Below, one piece after another: positions 43,649 through 55,659 of a stretch of DNA of 64,000 nt. Under the pieces are notes generated by a model. The model was not told the DNA's origin and made no database searches. It saw only the letters and a program-made list of their open reading frames with translations. How positions within the stretch are numbered: the stretch's first letter is position 1; each line of letters opens with the position of its first letter. Origin of the DNA: Candidatus Intricatilinea gracilis (GTDB lineage: Bacteria; Pseudomonadota; Gammaproteobacteria; Burkholderiales; Burkholderiaceae_C); contig JADJDQ010000004.1 of assembly GCA_016702605.1 (NCBI GenBank), positions 384,249 to 448,248 of the forward strand. Reading direction: 5' to 3'. A program made the translations under genes and the position numbers.

Positions 43649-45337
43649 ATGCCACCGGCCGTCATTCCACCGTTGCCGTCGGACGCCGACCTGCGTCGGC
43701 TCGTCAATTTCTCGTCTGCCGACGGGCGCATCTGGCTGGCCGGCCACCGCATGTTGCTGGTTCATGCCGAAGCGCTGGGTGGCCTGCGTCGCGAGCTCAT
43801 ACAAAGCATCGGCGCCGAGCAGACGCGTCGCGTGCTGATGCGTGCGGGTTACGCCTCGGGCCAGCGCGATGCGGCGCTGGCGCGCCAGGTGCGGCCCAAT
43901 GCCAGCGTCTACGACGCCTTTTCGGTCGGGCCACAACTGCACATGCTCGAAGGGGCGGTGCAGGTCACGCCCGAACGGTTCGAACTCGATCTCGAACGTG
44001 GCACCCACCTGGGCATCTTCCGCTGGGACCACAGCTGGGAGGTCGAGACCCATGTGCGCAGCTTCGGCCCGCAGGACCAGCCTGTGTGCTGGATGCTGAT
44101 CGGCTACGCCTCGGGTTATGTGTCGGCGTTCATGGGCCGGCCGGTGATCTACAAGGAAGTGGCCTGCTGTGCCTGTGGGGCGCCGCACTGCCGCATCGAG
44201 GGCCGGCCACTGGCCGACTGGCCCGACGGTGAACAACTGGCGCGCGACTACGACGCCGACTCGCTGCTGGTGCGGCTCGAAGACCTGCAAAGCGAGGTCG
44301 AGACCCTGCGCAGCACCCTGCTGGCGCCGGCCGACGACCTGGGCGAATTGATCGGCCGCAGCCGCGCCTTCATGCAGGCTGCGATGCTGCTGCGCAAGGC
44401 GGCGGCCACCCAGGTGACGGTGCTGCTGACTGGCGAGACCGGTGTGGGCAAGGAGCGTTTTGCGCGTGCGCTGCATGCACTGAGCACCCGCTCGGACAAA
44501 CCCTTCGTGGCGGTGAACTGCGCAGCGCTGCCGGGTGAATTGATCGAGAGTGAGTTGTTCGGCGCCGAGAAGGGCGCCTTCACCGGCGCGTCGGCGGCGC
44601 GGCCGGGCCGGTTCGAACGCGCCGACGGCGGCACCTTGTTTCTCGACGAACTGGGCGAATTGCCGCTGGCCGCACAGGCCAAGCTGCTGCGGGTGCTGCA
44701 GTCCGGCGAGGTGGAGCGCCTGGGCAGCACGCAGCCGCGCCGGGTCGACGTGCGGGTGGTGGCCGCCACCAACGTCGATCTGGACGCCGCGGTGGCGCAG
44801 GGGCGATTCAGGCGCGACCTGATGTACCGCCTCAACGTCTACCCGATTCGTATCCCGCCGCTGCGCGAGCGGCCCGAGGACGTGGAGCCGCTGGCCCAGC
44901 ACCTGGTGCGGCACTTTGCTGCGCGCCACGGCAAACGTGTGCCCGGCCTCACCGACCGCGCACTCGACGCGTTGCGCCAGCACGACTGGCCGGGCAATGT
45001 GCGCGAGCTCGAGAACCTGATCGAACGCGGCATCATCCTGGCGCTGCCTGGCCAGCAGGTCGATGTGGACGACCTGTTTCCCACGCTGCCGCAGCGCAGC
45101 GCCGTCACCGTCAACGCCGCCGGCGCGCTGGAGCGCGGCGCACCGGCCGACATCGACGCCTTGTACGACCAGGTGCAGCGTCAGGGGCTGAGCCTGGACG
45201 CGCTGGAAGACGGCCTGATCCAGGAGGCCGTGCAACGCAGCAGCGGCAATCTGGCCGCCGCCGCGCGGGCGCTCGGCCTCACCCGCCCGCAGCTGAGTTA
45301 CCGCATCGGCCGGGTGCGCGAGCGCAACCAGTCCTGA
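43649..45337 (+). CDS. dmpR: Aromatic-responsive sigma-54 activator of the DmpR/XylR/MopR group
   Basis: Binds phenols directly and activates the hydroxylase operon. 562 residues. N-terminal sensor with V4R motif and Zn-type cysteines (EVACCACGAPHCRIEGR around 170-188), a linker helix, the AAA+ domain with Walker A GETGVGKE at 262 and the sigma-54 contact loop GAFTGA at 309-314, and a Fis-type helix-turn-helix at the C terminus (LAAAARALGLTRPQLSYRI). Start at 43649 (MPPAVIPPLP); an ATG at 43607 would add 14 residues. It is divergent from dmpK. Confidence 0.93.
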   Translation: MPPAVIPPLPSDADLRRLVNFSSADGRIWLAGHRMLLVHAEALGGLRRELIQSIGAEQTRRVLMRAGYASGQRDAALARQVRPNASVYDAFSVGPQLHMLEGAVQVTPERFELDLERGTHLGIFRWDHSWEVETHVRSFGPQDQPVCWMLIGYASGYVSAFMGRPVIYKEVACCACGAPHCRIEGRPLADWPDGEQLARDYDADSLLVRLEDLQSEVETLRSTLLAPADDLGELIGRSRAFMQAAMLLRKAAATQVTVLLTGETGVGKERFARALHALSTRSDKPFVAVNCAALPGELIESELFGAEKGAFTGASAARPGRFERADGGTLFLDELGELPLAAQAKLLRVLQSGEVERLGSTQPRRVDVRVVAATNVDLDAAVAQGRFRRDLMYRLNVYPIRIPPLRERPEDVEPLAQHLVRHFAARHGKRVPGLTDRALDALRQHDWPGNVRELENLIERGIILALPGQQVDVDDLFPTLPQRSAVTVNAAGALERGAPADIDALYDQVQRQGLSLDALEDGLIQEAVQRSSGNLAAAARALGLTRPQLSYRIGRVRERNQS

Positions 45338-45366
45338 CGGCGCAGCGCCAGCTTTGTCCGACCACG

Positions 45367-46146
45367 ATGGCCAAACGCCCCGTCTCCAGCCTGGCCGACA
45401 GCAACGGTCCGGCCCGCGAGCCGAACAACCGCACCCCCGCGGCGGTGGCTGGTGCGCCCACGCTGCGCACTCTCATCGAACATGCCTACGCGCAGCTGCG
45501 CGACGACATCGTCGAAGGCCGGTTGCGCCCGGGCCAGAAGCTGCGCGTCGAGCACCTCAGGGAGCACTACGGCGTCAGTGCCGGCACGCTGCGCGAGGCG
45601 CTCACCCGACTGGTAAGCGACGCGCTGGTGGTGGCCGAGGCGCAGCGCGGCTTTCGGGTGGCACCCATCGCGCTGGACGATCTGCAGGACCTGACCCGGC
45701 TGCGCCTGCACATCGAGATCGATGCACTGCGCCAGAGCATCCGCCACGGCGACGACGCCTGGCGCAACCGGCTGGCGGCGGATTTCGACGCCTTGTCTGC
45801 GCTCGAGCAACCGCTGCAGCCGGCCCACGCGCCGCTGTGGGAGGCATTGAATGCCCGCTTCCACGAGACACTGGTGTCGGGTGTGCCCTCACCCTGGACG
45901 CTCAAGGTGCTGCGCCAGTTGTCGCAACACGGCGAGCGCTACCGCCGCTACGCCATCGGCCTGGTCGACAGTGGGCGGCAGGTGCATGTGGAGCACCAGC
46001 AGATCTTCGAAGCCGCCATGGCCGGGCAGGAGGCGCGCGCCGCGCTGGCGCTCGAGGCACACATCCGCGCTACACCCGACCTGCTGCAGCACCACTACCG
46101 CGACGGTTTCGGCGACATGCCCGGCGATGCGCCAGGCGGCGGCTGA
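45367..46146 (+). CDS. GntR-family regulator (FadR/VanR, FCD domain)
   Basis: 259 residues: an N-terminal disordered stretch of about 30, a winged helix (AYAQLRDDIVEGRLRPGQKL, then GVSAGTLREALTRLVSDALV) and a helical FCD ligand domain (LTRLRLHIEIDALRQSI; NARFHETLV; VEHQQIFEAAMA with metal histidines). It starts 29 bases after dmpR in the same direction; whether it regulates the next receptor gene or aromatic genes is not shown. Confidence 0.87.
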   Translation: MAKRPVSSLADSNGPAREPNNRTPAAVAGAPTLRTLIEHAYAQLRDDIVEGRLRPGQKLRVEHLREHYGVSAGTLREALTRLVSDALVVAEAQRGFRVAPIALDDLQDLTRLRLHIEIDALRQSIRHGDDAWRNRLAADFDALSALEQPLQPAHAPLWEALNARFHETLVSGVPSPWTLKVLRQLSQHGERYRRYAIGLVDSGRQVHVEHQQIFEAAMAGQEARAALALEAHIRATPDLLQHHYRDGFGDMPGDAPGGG

Positions 46147-46278
46147 CCCTGCGCGTGTCGGTCAGAATCCGCGCGTAGTTCGTAGACATTGCCTAGACGT
46201 CCCCGCTGCAGGCCGGACGAGCCGGATCACCGGATCGCCACACGTATGGCCCGCGGCAACTTGCCGGAGATCCTGCCC

Positions 46279-47265
46279 ATGACCCGTCTTCTGTCGACCC
46301 TGGCCCGCGCCGCTGCGCTGCTTGGCCTGGCTGCCACCACCTCCTTGCCCACTGCGGCGCAAACCTCCTGGCCCGACAAACCCGTGCGGGTGGTGGTGCC
46401 GGCGCCGCCGGCCAGCTCGCTCGATGTCATCGTGCGCACCCTGGGCGACAAGCTCAAGGACCGCTGGAAGCACCCGCTGGTGGTCGAGAACAAGGCCGGT
46501 GCCGGCGGCATGCTGGGCATGGACATGGTGGCCAAGGCCGCACCCGACGGTTACACCCTGGGCATCGGCTTCAACGGCCCGATCGCCTTCGGCCCGCACA
46601 TGGTCAAGAAGATGCCGTACGACGCAGCCAAGGACCTGCTGCCCGTGGTGCTCACCACCTCACAGCCCAATGTGCTGGCGGTGCAGGCCGCCAACCCGGC
46701 AAGCAACTTCGCCGAATTCGTCGCCTGGGCAAAAAAGCAGGGCAACAAGCTCAGCTACGCCTCGGTCGGCAACGGCAGCAGCTCGCACCTGAGCATGGAA
46801 CTGCTGCGCAGCGTGGCGGGCTTCGACGCCGTGCACGTGCCGTATTCGGGCTCGCCGCCGGCTGCCACCTCGCTGGCCGCCGGTGACACGCAGGCGCTGC
46901 TGGCTGTGGCGCCGGCGCTGCTGCCGCTGGTGCAGGCCGGCAAGATCAAGTTCATTGCGGTGACCAGCGCCCAGCGCCTGGACGGCATGAAGGACCTCGG
47001 CACCGTGGCCGAGGCCGGCTACCCCGGCTTCGAGGCGCTGGCCTGGAACGGCCTGTTCGCCCCGGCCGGCACACCACCCGAGGTGGTGGCGCGCATCAAC
47101 GCCGATGTGAACGCCGTGCTGGCCGACCCTGACGTGCGCGCCACCTTCGCCAGGCAAGGGCTGATCATCGGCGGCGGTAGCACCGCCGAGTTCAAGGCCT
47201 TCATCGACAGCGAAAGCCGCAAGTGGGGCGCCATCATCAAGAAGGTGGGCATCACGGTGGAGTGA
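46279..47265 (+). CDS. Bug-family (TctC-like) periplasmic solute-binding protein
   Basis: 328 residues with a signal peptide ending near SLPTAAQTSWPDKP. Features of Bug receptors: KPVRVVVPAPPASSLDVIVR, VENKAGAGGMLGMDMVAKA and VAEAGYPGFEALAWNGLFAP. No tripartite-transporter permease genes are nearby, which is common among betaproteobacterial orphan Bug proteins. Start at 46279; an earlier ATG at 46189 would be in the intergenic region. Confidence 0.9.
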   Translation: MTRLLSTLARAAALLGLAATTSLPTAAQTSWPDKPVRVVVPAPPASSLDVIVRTLGDKLKDRWKHPLVVENKAGAGGMLGMDMVAKAAPDGYTLGIGFNGPIAFGPHMVKKMPYDAAKDLLPVVLTTSQPNVLAVQAANPASNFAEFVAWAKKQGNKLSYASVGNGSSSHLSMELLRSVAGFDAVHVPYSGSPPAATSLAAGDTQALLAVAPALLPLVQAGKIKFIAVTSAQRLDGMKDLGTVAEAGYPGFEALAWNGLFAPAGTPPEVVARINADVNAVLADPDVRATFARQGLIIGGGSTAEFKAFIDSESRKWGAIIKKVGITVE

Positions 47266-47422
47266 CGACCTGGGCGATGGCCGCAGCAGGGGGATAGGTG
47301 CACTCGATGAGCTGGGCGCGGGCGAGGGTTGTCATCACCTCGTCACTGCCGGCGCCATGTAATGCGCGGCCGGGCCGTGCTGGCCCGGGACATGGCCCAG
47401 AACACTCATCGGAGCTGACCAC

Positions 47423-48550
47423 ATGATCACCACCTTCCTCGGCCGCGACGACGGCCTGATGCGCGGCGTGCGTCGCCTGCTGCTGCAAGCGGCGGCCATC
47501 ACAACTCTGGCCGTCGTCGCAGCGACGCCGGCATGGGCCGACGACCACAACGACGACGAACATCGTCACCACGGTTACAGCATCGGCCTGTGGGGCGACC
47601 TGCCCTACAACGCCGAACAGGCCGCCGTGGGGGTGCCCAATCTGATCGCCGACATGAATGCCGCAAGGCTGAAGTTCAGCGTGCACGACGGTGACCTCAA
47701 GGCCGGGGGCGCACCGGTCACCTGCAGCGAGGCGCTGTACGAGCAGGCCCTGGGCTTCATGAACGCGCTCGAAGCGCCGGCCATGTTCACGCCGGGCGAC
47801 AACGACTGGACCGATTGCGACCGTGCGGCCAATGGCGGCTTCGACAACCGTAACCGCCTGGACCTCGAGCGCAAGGTGTTCTTCTCGACTCCTTTTTCGA
47901 ACGGAATGCGCAAGATGCGCCAGGAGGTGCAGACCGCCGCCTTGTGCCTGGGCGAGGCCGGCCTGGTGCCTTGCGTCGAGAACCGTCGCTGGACGGTGGG
48001 CGGCGTCACCTACATCACGCTCAACGTGCCCGGCTCGTGCAACAACCTGTGCGACACCACACCCGACGCCGACGAGTTCAAGGCCCGCAACGCCGCCAAC
48101 ATCAGCTGGTTGCGTGAAGGTTTCGCCGTGGCCTTCAAGCGCCGCGCAGTGGCGGTGATGATCATCACCCAGGCCAACCCCGGCTGGGACCAGAGTGATC
48201 CGACCCGTGCCCCGCTGCGCAACCCGCGCACCCTGGCCGAGACCGACGGCCTGCCCGATGGCTTCCAGGACTACCTGCTTGCGCTGCGCGACGAAGTGAT
48301 TGCCTTCAAGAAGCCGGTGGCCTATGTGCACGGCGACTCGCACTATTTCCGTGTCGACAAGCCGTTCCTGAGCGCCACCGGCCAGCGGCTGGAGAACTTC
48401 ACACGCGTCGAGACCTTCGGCAACAACGCCGGCAACGGCAACAACGACGTGCAGTGGCTCAAGGTCAACGTCGACCCGTCGAGCCGTGAGGTGTTCAGCT
48501 ACGAACCCATGATCGTGCCGGGCAACCGCGTGGCCGTTGCCGCGCCCTGA
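47423..48550 (+). CDS. Secreted calcineurin-like metallophosphoesterase
   Basis: 375 residues with an N-terminal signal (LLLQAAAITTLAVVAATPAWA). After a His/Asp-rich stretch, metallophosphoesterase-type motifs appear: SIGLWGDLPY, FSVHDGDLKAGG, FTPGDNDWTDCD and the late histidine YVHGDSHYFRVDKP. Substrate unknown. Single gene followed by a good terminator. Confidence 0.75.
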   Translation: MITTFLGRDDGLMRGVRRLLLQAAAITTLAVVAATPAWADDHNDDEHRHHGYSIGLWGDLPYNAEQAAVGVPNLIADMNAARLKFSVHDGDLKAGGAPVTCSEALYEQALGFMNALEAPAMFTPGDNDWTDCDRAANGGFDNRNRLDLERKVFFSTPFSNGMRKMRQEVQTAALCLGEAGLVPCVENRRWTVGGVTYITLNVPGSCNNLCDTTPDADEFKARNAANISWLREGFAVAFKRRAVAVMIITQANPGWDQSDPTRAPLRNPRTLAETDGLPDGFQDYLLALRDEVIAFKKPVAYVHGDSHYFRVDKPFLSATGQRLENFTRVETFGNNAGNGNNDVQWLKVNVDPSSREVFSYEPMIVPGNRVAVAAP

Positions 48551-48599
48551 CAGGTCGACATTCTGCAAACGCCTGGCCTCGTGATGGCTGGGGGCCGGT

Positions 48600-48634
48600 G
48601 GCGGACTGCCGTGAGGCGGTCCGCCATTGTTTTT
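48600..48634 (+). terminator. Rho-independent terminator after the phosphoesterase gene
   Basis: GGCGGAC (48600-48606) pairs with GTCCGCC (48619-48625), followed by ATTGTTTTT. It lies about 50 bases after the stop codon. The remaining 180 bases to the sensor kinase contain nothing recognisable. Confidence 0.75.
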
Positions 48635-48812
48635 GGGCCGGCCACAACCTGCTTGCTGGGCCAGCCACTTGTCGCCGTGGCTGTGTCTTGACCTGAGACA
48701 ACTCAGCGCGAGCGTCGAGTGACGATGCTGCAAACGGCGCTGCATCACGAAGAGACGAGAGCCTGTCTGCCGCGTCCGGCCCGGGAGTGGCTCTCGACGT
48801 CAGCGGACCGCC

Positions 48813-51473
<2,661 letters not shown>

Positions 51474-51528
51474 GCTGTCTTGGCCTTTGCGCCGCCCGCG
51501 CCCGGTGCCGGGGCAGATACCCGGCGGC

Positions 51529-52692
51529 TCAGGCGCCGATCACGTCCGTCCGGCTCGGCGCCGCGTCCGCCATGGGCATGTGCCGGCCAGGCTGCACGTC
51601 CTGGCCGGGTGCCGTGTCCGGCGGCGTGCCCAGGTGCTCGTGCAGCCAGGCCTGCATCACGCGCGCGTCGCTCACCGTGCGCAGCGCCGTGAAAGCCTGT
51701 TCGGCCTCGGGGTAGACGCGGCGCAGGAAGTTGAGCCACTGCTTCATGCGTCCGGCGCGGGCGCGTGCGTCGATGTGCGCCAGGTTGAGCTGCCAGAAGT
51801 ACAGCAGCAGCGGCCGCAGCTCGGGCCAGCCCGGCCGGGTGATGCCCATCCGAGGGATGCCCGTCGTGGTGGCCGACACGCTGGCTGGCATGGTGGCCGG
51901 GTCGCCCGCCACGCCCGCCACGCCCGGAGCGCCCTGCGGGTCGTCCGCGGCGCCTGCGGCAAGCGTGGCGCCTTGATCGGCCAGCACGGCCAGGGCCAGG
52001 CCTGGGTCGGCAACCATGCCGCGGCCCAGCATGAGGTTGGTGCAGCCGCTGGCCTGCACGCAGCGGCGCGCGTCGTCCACGGTCCAGATCTCGCCGTTGG
52101 CCACCACCGGGATGGTGACGGCGGCACACACGTCGGCGATCCGCTCCCAGTACGCTGGCGGGCGGTAGGCCTGCGCCTTGGTGCGGGCATGCACCACCAG
52201 TTCGTCGGCGCCACCGGCGGCAATGGCGCGGGCGCAGTCTTCGGCGCGGCTGTCGTCGTCGAAACCCAGGCGCATCTTGGCCGACAGCACCAGGCCCGTC
52301 GGCAGGGCGCGGCGCACCGCTGCCACGATGTGGTGCAGTTGTTCGGGGTCTTTCAGCAGCGCGGCACCGCCGCCGTGGCGGTTGACGATACGCGCCGGGC
52401 AGCCGAAGTTGAGGTCGATGCCGGCCGGGCCGAGCGTGGCCAGACGCGCCGCGTTGTCGGCCAGGCAGGCAGCGTCGGAGCCCAGCAACTGAGGGCGCAC
52501 CGGCACACCGGCGGGTGTGCGGCTGCCGTGGGCGAGTTCGGGCACGACGCGAAAGAACACCCGCTCGGGCAACACCGAATCGGTGACGCGGATGAACTCG
52601 GAGACACACAGCGAGATGCCGCCGACGCGCGTCAACACGTCGCGCAAGGCAAAGTCGAGCAGCCCCTCCATGGGCGCGAGCAGGATGGCCAT
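51529..52692 (-). CDS. dusC: tRNA-dihydrouridine(16) synthase DusC
   Basis: Flavoenzyme reducing U16 of tRNA. 387 residues; ILLAPMEGLLDFALRDVLT at the N terminus, IDLNFGCPARIVNRHGGGAA with the catalytic cysteine conserved, HARTKAQAYRPPAYW and NLMLGRGMVADPGLA. It is about 60 longer than usual, owing to a roughly 40-residue Gly/Ala/Pro-rich insertion (about 240-285) and a C-terminal tail. Start at 52692 gives the family N terminus. Confidence 0.9.
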   Translation of the reverse strand: MAILLAPMEGLLDFALRDVLTRVGGISLCVSEFIRVTDSVLPERVFFRVVPELAHGSRTPAGVPVRPQLLGSDAACLADNAARLATLGPAGIDLNFGCPARIVNRHGGGAALLKDPEQLHHIVAAVRRALPTGLVLSAKMRLGFDDDSRAEDCARAIAAGGADELVVHARTKAQAYRPPAYWERIADVCAAVTIPVVANGEIWTVDDARRCVQASGCTNLMLGRGMVADPGLALAVLADQGATLAAGAADDPQGAPGVAGVAGDPATMPASVSATTTGIPRMGITRPGWPELRPLLLYFWQLNLAHIDARARAGRMKQWLNFLRRVYPEAEQAFTALRTVSDARVMQAWLHEHLGTPPDTAPGQDVQPGRHMPMADAAPSRTDVIGA

Positions 52693-52856
52693 CGATCGAA
52701 AGTGGGCGCCCGCAGCGGCCCGGTGTCTGACAGGCCGCGAGTGTGACCGATCGGCCGGCGGCGGGCGATGAATGGTGGTCGAAGACAGGGATCGATCTGG
52801 CGTGCAGATCGATCCGCTGCTTCAACCCTGGCGAAGCAGGGTCATCGACCTGAACG

Positions 52857-54470
52857 TCATGGACTGCGACTTGCGATGTAGGCCGCCAGGTTCAGGTTGT
52901 CGGTCGCTGTCAGCGACGTCGCGAACCCGCTCATCGAGCCCACCGATTGGTAGGACGCGGTGAGGCCTGCGACGGTCGAGCCGCTTTGCACGTTCAGGCT
53001 GTTGGTGGCTGGATCACCACCGTGGCAGCCGGCGCAGCTGGCGCCGTAGACCACGGCGCCAGCGGCCACGTCGCCGACCGGGGGCGGCGGGGGCGGAGGA
53101 GGCGGCGGGGGTGGCGGTGGCGGGGGCGGCGTGGCTTCCGTCGTGCAGACCGGCGCAGTCAGGGCGACGACGCCGGCGGTGCAGGTGGCGGTGGCCGTGC
53201 CGGTGGTGGGCGCCAGGATGTCGCTCATGCTCGCGGTGCTGCCGTTGACACCGCCGCTGTAATCGGCGCTGCAGGACGAGGCACCTTGCACCCACGTCAC
53301 CGTGGCGGCGACACAGTCGCTCGGGGGCGGAGGCGGCGGCGGGGGAGGCGGGGGAGGTGGCGGCGGTGGCGGTGTGCCATCGGTCGTGCAGACCGGCGCG
53401 GTCAGGGCGACGACACCGGCGGTGCAGGTGGCGGTGGCCGTGCCGGTGGTGGGCGCCAGGATGTCGCTCATGGTGGTGATGCTGCCGTTGACGCCGCCGC
53501 TGTAGTCGGCGCTGCAGGACGATGCACCTTGCACCCAGGTCACCGCGGCGGCAACGCAGTCACTCGAGGGTGGCGGCGGCGGAGGCGGTGGTGGCGGCGG
53601 CTCCACGTCGGTGGAGACGGCCGTCCAGGTGCCCTGGTCACCATCGGCCGGGCCGGTGAGGGTGCCGGCGGCGCTGCCGTCGGCAGCGATCACACCGGTG
53701 ACAACCACCTTGCCCGTGCCCTTCTTGCGGTCGTCGAGGCTGATGGTCAGCACCATGGCGCCGTTGGCGTCGATGGTGCCTTTCACTTCGTAACCCTTGG
53801 CGGCGCTGTCGTCGTCGTCCTCGTCGTCGTCGTGGTTGTGACCTGCACTGCGGTCGTGTTTGGCACTGCGGTAAGCCGCGATCAGGGCGCTCATTTCGGC
53901 GCGGTACTGCGCGGTGCGCAGGTTGAACGCGGTCTTGAAGGTAGCGAGCGCTTCGGTCTGTGCCGCGGTCGGGCCATCCGAGCCCGCGACGGCGCCTGCC
54001 GTCAGATCGGCCCTCAGCTGTGTGGACAACACCTTGATGTCGGCCCGCATCGCATCCTTGGCCGCCTTGCGATCGGCCTCGAATTGAGTCTTGAGGTCTT
54101 CGCGGCTGGGCTGCGTGGGGGTGGCGTCGGGGAAGAGTCGCCCTTCGACCTTGGTCACGCCGTCGTCTTCGCGTTCACCCTTCAGTTGAAGGCGGCCGGC
54201 CAGGTTGAGCCCGGCGTTCGGGCCACTCACGACCTGGGCGGCAAAGGTGTAGTTGTGTACTTGCGCTTCGAACTCGTGGTCCTTGCTGCTCGAGGGTGTC
54301 TGGCTGCGCACCGACAGGATCGTGGCGGTTTCGGTCACCTGGACCGACGCGGGTTGCGGGTTTGCATTGGCGTCGTCGTCGCCGCCGCCGCAGCCGAACA
54401 AGAGGCCGACGGCCAGCCCGATGGCCGACGCCCGCAAGGTGCGCTGTCGCGCAAGCTTTCCATTAGTCAT
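52857..54470 (-). CDS. Lipoprotein with duplicated modules, three polyproline linkers and a C-terminal cytochrome c domain
   Basis: 537 residues. The lipobox LLFGCGGG near residue 24 indicates a lipid-anchored protein. A soluble N-terminal half (residues 40-290) includes a helical stretch and an Asp/His-rich run (HNHDDDEDDDD). Then comes an 11-Pro run, a module of about 65 residues (DCVAAAVTWVQGASSCSA to LTAPVCTT), a 17-Pro run, a second nearly identical module, another 17-Pro run, and a final ~73-residue domain with one c-type haem motif CAGCHGG and a possible Met ligand in GSMSGF. The fusion is unusual; an electron-transfer role at the cell surface is inferred. It is monocistronic. Confidence 0.75.
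   Translation of the reverse strand: MTNGKLARQRTLRASAIGLAVGLLFGCGGGDDDANANPQPASVQVTETATILSVRSQTPSSSKDHEFEAQVHNYTFAAQVVSGPNAGLNLAGRLQLKGEREDDGVTKVEGRLFPDATPTQPSREDLKTQFEADRKAAKDAMRADIKVLSTQLRADLTAGAVAGSDGPTAAQTEALATFKTAFNLRTAQYRAEMSALIAAYRSAKHDRSAGHNHDDDEDDDDSAAKGYEVKGTIDANGAMVLTISLDDRKKGTGKVVVTGVIAADGSAAGTLTGPADGDQGTWTAVSTDVEPPPPPPPPPPPSSDCVAAAVTWVQGASSCSADYSGGVNGSITTMSDILAPTTGTATATCTAGVVALTAPVCTTDGTPPPPPPPPPPPPPPPPPSDCVAATVTWVQGASSCSADYSGGVNGSTASMSDILAPTTGTATATCTAGVVALTAPVCTTEATPPPPPPPPPPPPPPPPPVGDVAAGAVVYGASCAGCHGGDPATNSLNVQSGSTVAGLTASYQSVGSMSGFATSLTATDNLNLAAYIASRSP
53080..53603 (-). repeat. Two tandem copies of a ~246-bp unit (module plus proline-coding run)
   Basis: Within the lipoprotein gene, module copies at about 53377-53570 and 53134-53326 are nearly identical in sequence, each preceded by a CCN-type run coding for 11-17 prolines (about 53571-53603 and 53327-53376) and a third run at about 53080-53133. 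Close identity points to recent duplication or gene conversion. Confidence 0.8.
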
Positions 54471-54855
54471 GGGTAACTCCAGATGGTGGAAGAGATGAAC
54501 CTGGGTGAGCCGCGGCGCATCGGCCTGGCTAACTCAGGCACAGCTCTTCACCGTCGCCTGTTCGCGACCCGAGTACTTCCAGAAGTTGCCAATGTCGTCA
54601 TCGGAAAAGGCATGCTAGGCGTGAAAAACCGCACAAATCGGTGCGTTCGCGTACATAGACACGACACGGCGTCGATGCACCTTGGGCCGGTCGGGCTGCC
54701 TTCTAAGGCGGTGGTGTCACCGTCGCGCCGATGCTGGTGGATCACCCGTAACACCGGTGTGCGGATGTGCACGATCATCACGACGCGGGGAGTGCCCTGC
54801 TCGGCCCACCCTTTCATCCAGCACACGTCGACGAATCGACGTCGGAGTCCAAGCC
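54471..54855. other. Divergent intergenic region between the lipoprotein gene and lutA
   Basis: About 385 bases without a supported gene. It should hold the promoters of both flanking genes, but I could not pick out a convincing box, operator or riboswitch. The lipoprotein gene has GGAGTTACCC just before its start. Confidence 0.4.
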
Positions 54856-55659
54856 ATGGCGTCAGACGCTATTTCAGGTCGCAGTTATCCGCACAAACCG
54901 GCCCATGTGTACCTGTACGCCACCTGCCTGGTCGACCAGTTCGCGCCGCAGGCCGGGCTGGACACGGTGCAGTTGCTCGAACGCGAAGGCATCACGGTGC
55001 ACTTTCCCGAGCAGCAGACCTGCTGCGGCCAACCGGCGCACAGCAGCGGGTTTGCCGACGAGGCACGTGCCGTGGCGGCCCGGCAACTTGGCCTGTTCCC
55101 CGAGCCCTGGCCCATCGTCGTGCCCTCGGGGTCGTGCGCCGGCATGATGCGGCACCACTATCCCAAGTTGTTTGCGGATGACGCAGCGCGGCTGGCGCAG
55201 GCGCTGGATGTGTCGGCGCGCATCTACGAACTCAGCGAGTTTCTGGTGCAGGTGGTCGGTTTCGATCGGCCCGACCTGGGCCCGCCGTGTACGGTGGCGA
55301 TCCACACCTCGTGCCATGCGCGGCGCGAGATGGGTTGCCACGACACCAGCCTGGCGCTGCTGGCAGTGTTGGGGCAGGTGCAGGTGAAACAGCCGGCGCG
55401 GGTGGAAGAGTGCTGCGGATTTGGCGGCACCTTCGCGCTGACTTACCCCGACATCTCGCAGGCCATCGTGACCGAGAAGGTCGCCGCCATCCAGCAGACC
55501 GGTGTCGACCGGGTGGTGAGTGCCGACTGCGGCTGCCTGTTCAACATCACCGGCCGCTCGGCCCGGCAAGACCAGGAGGCCGGGCGCACCACGCCGTCGC
55601 TCAACGGTGAACACATCGCCAGCTTCGTGTGGCGGCGCACGGTGGGGGACGCAGCATGA
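54856..55659 (+). CDS. lutA: L-lactate utilisation protein LutA/LldE
   Basis: Iron-sulphur subunit of the LutABC lactate oxidase complex. 267 residues; two cysteine-rich (CCG) domains: QQTCCGQPAHSSGFAD and VEECCGFGGTFAL, with VPSGSCAGMMRHHY and HTSCHARREMG. The ATG at 54856 was chosen; upstream the frame is open but unlike the family. Its stop overlaps lutC. Confidence 0.93.
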   Translation: MASDAISGRSYPHKPAHVYLYATCLVDQFAPQAGLDTVQLLEREGITVHFPEQQTCCGQPAHSSGFADEARAVAARQLGLFPEPWPIVVPSGSCAGMMRHHYPKLFADDAARLAQALDVSARIYELSEFLVQVVGFDRPDLGPPCTVAIHTSCHARREMGCHDTSLALLAVLGQVQVKQPARVEECCGFGGTFALTYPDISQAIVTEKVAAIQQTGVDRVVSADCGCLFNITGRSARQDQEAGRTTPSLNGEHIASFVWRRTVGDAA

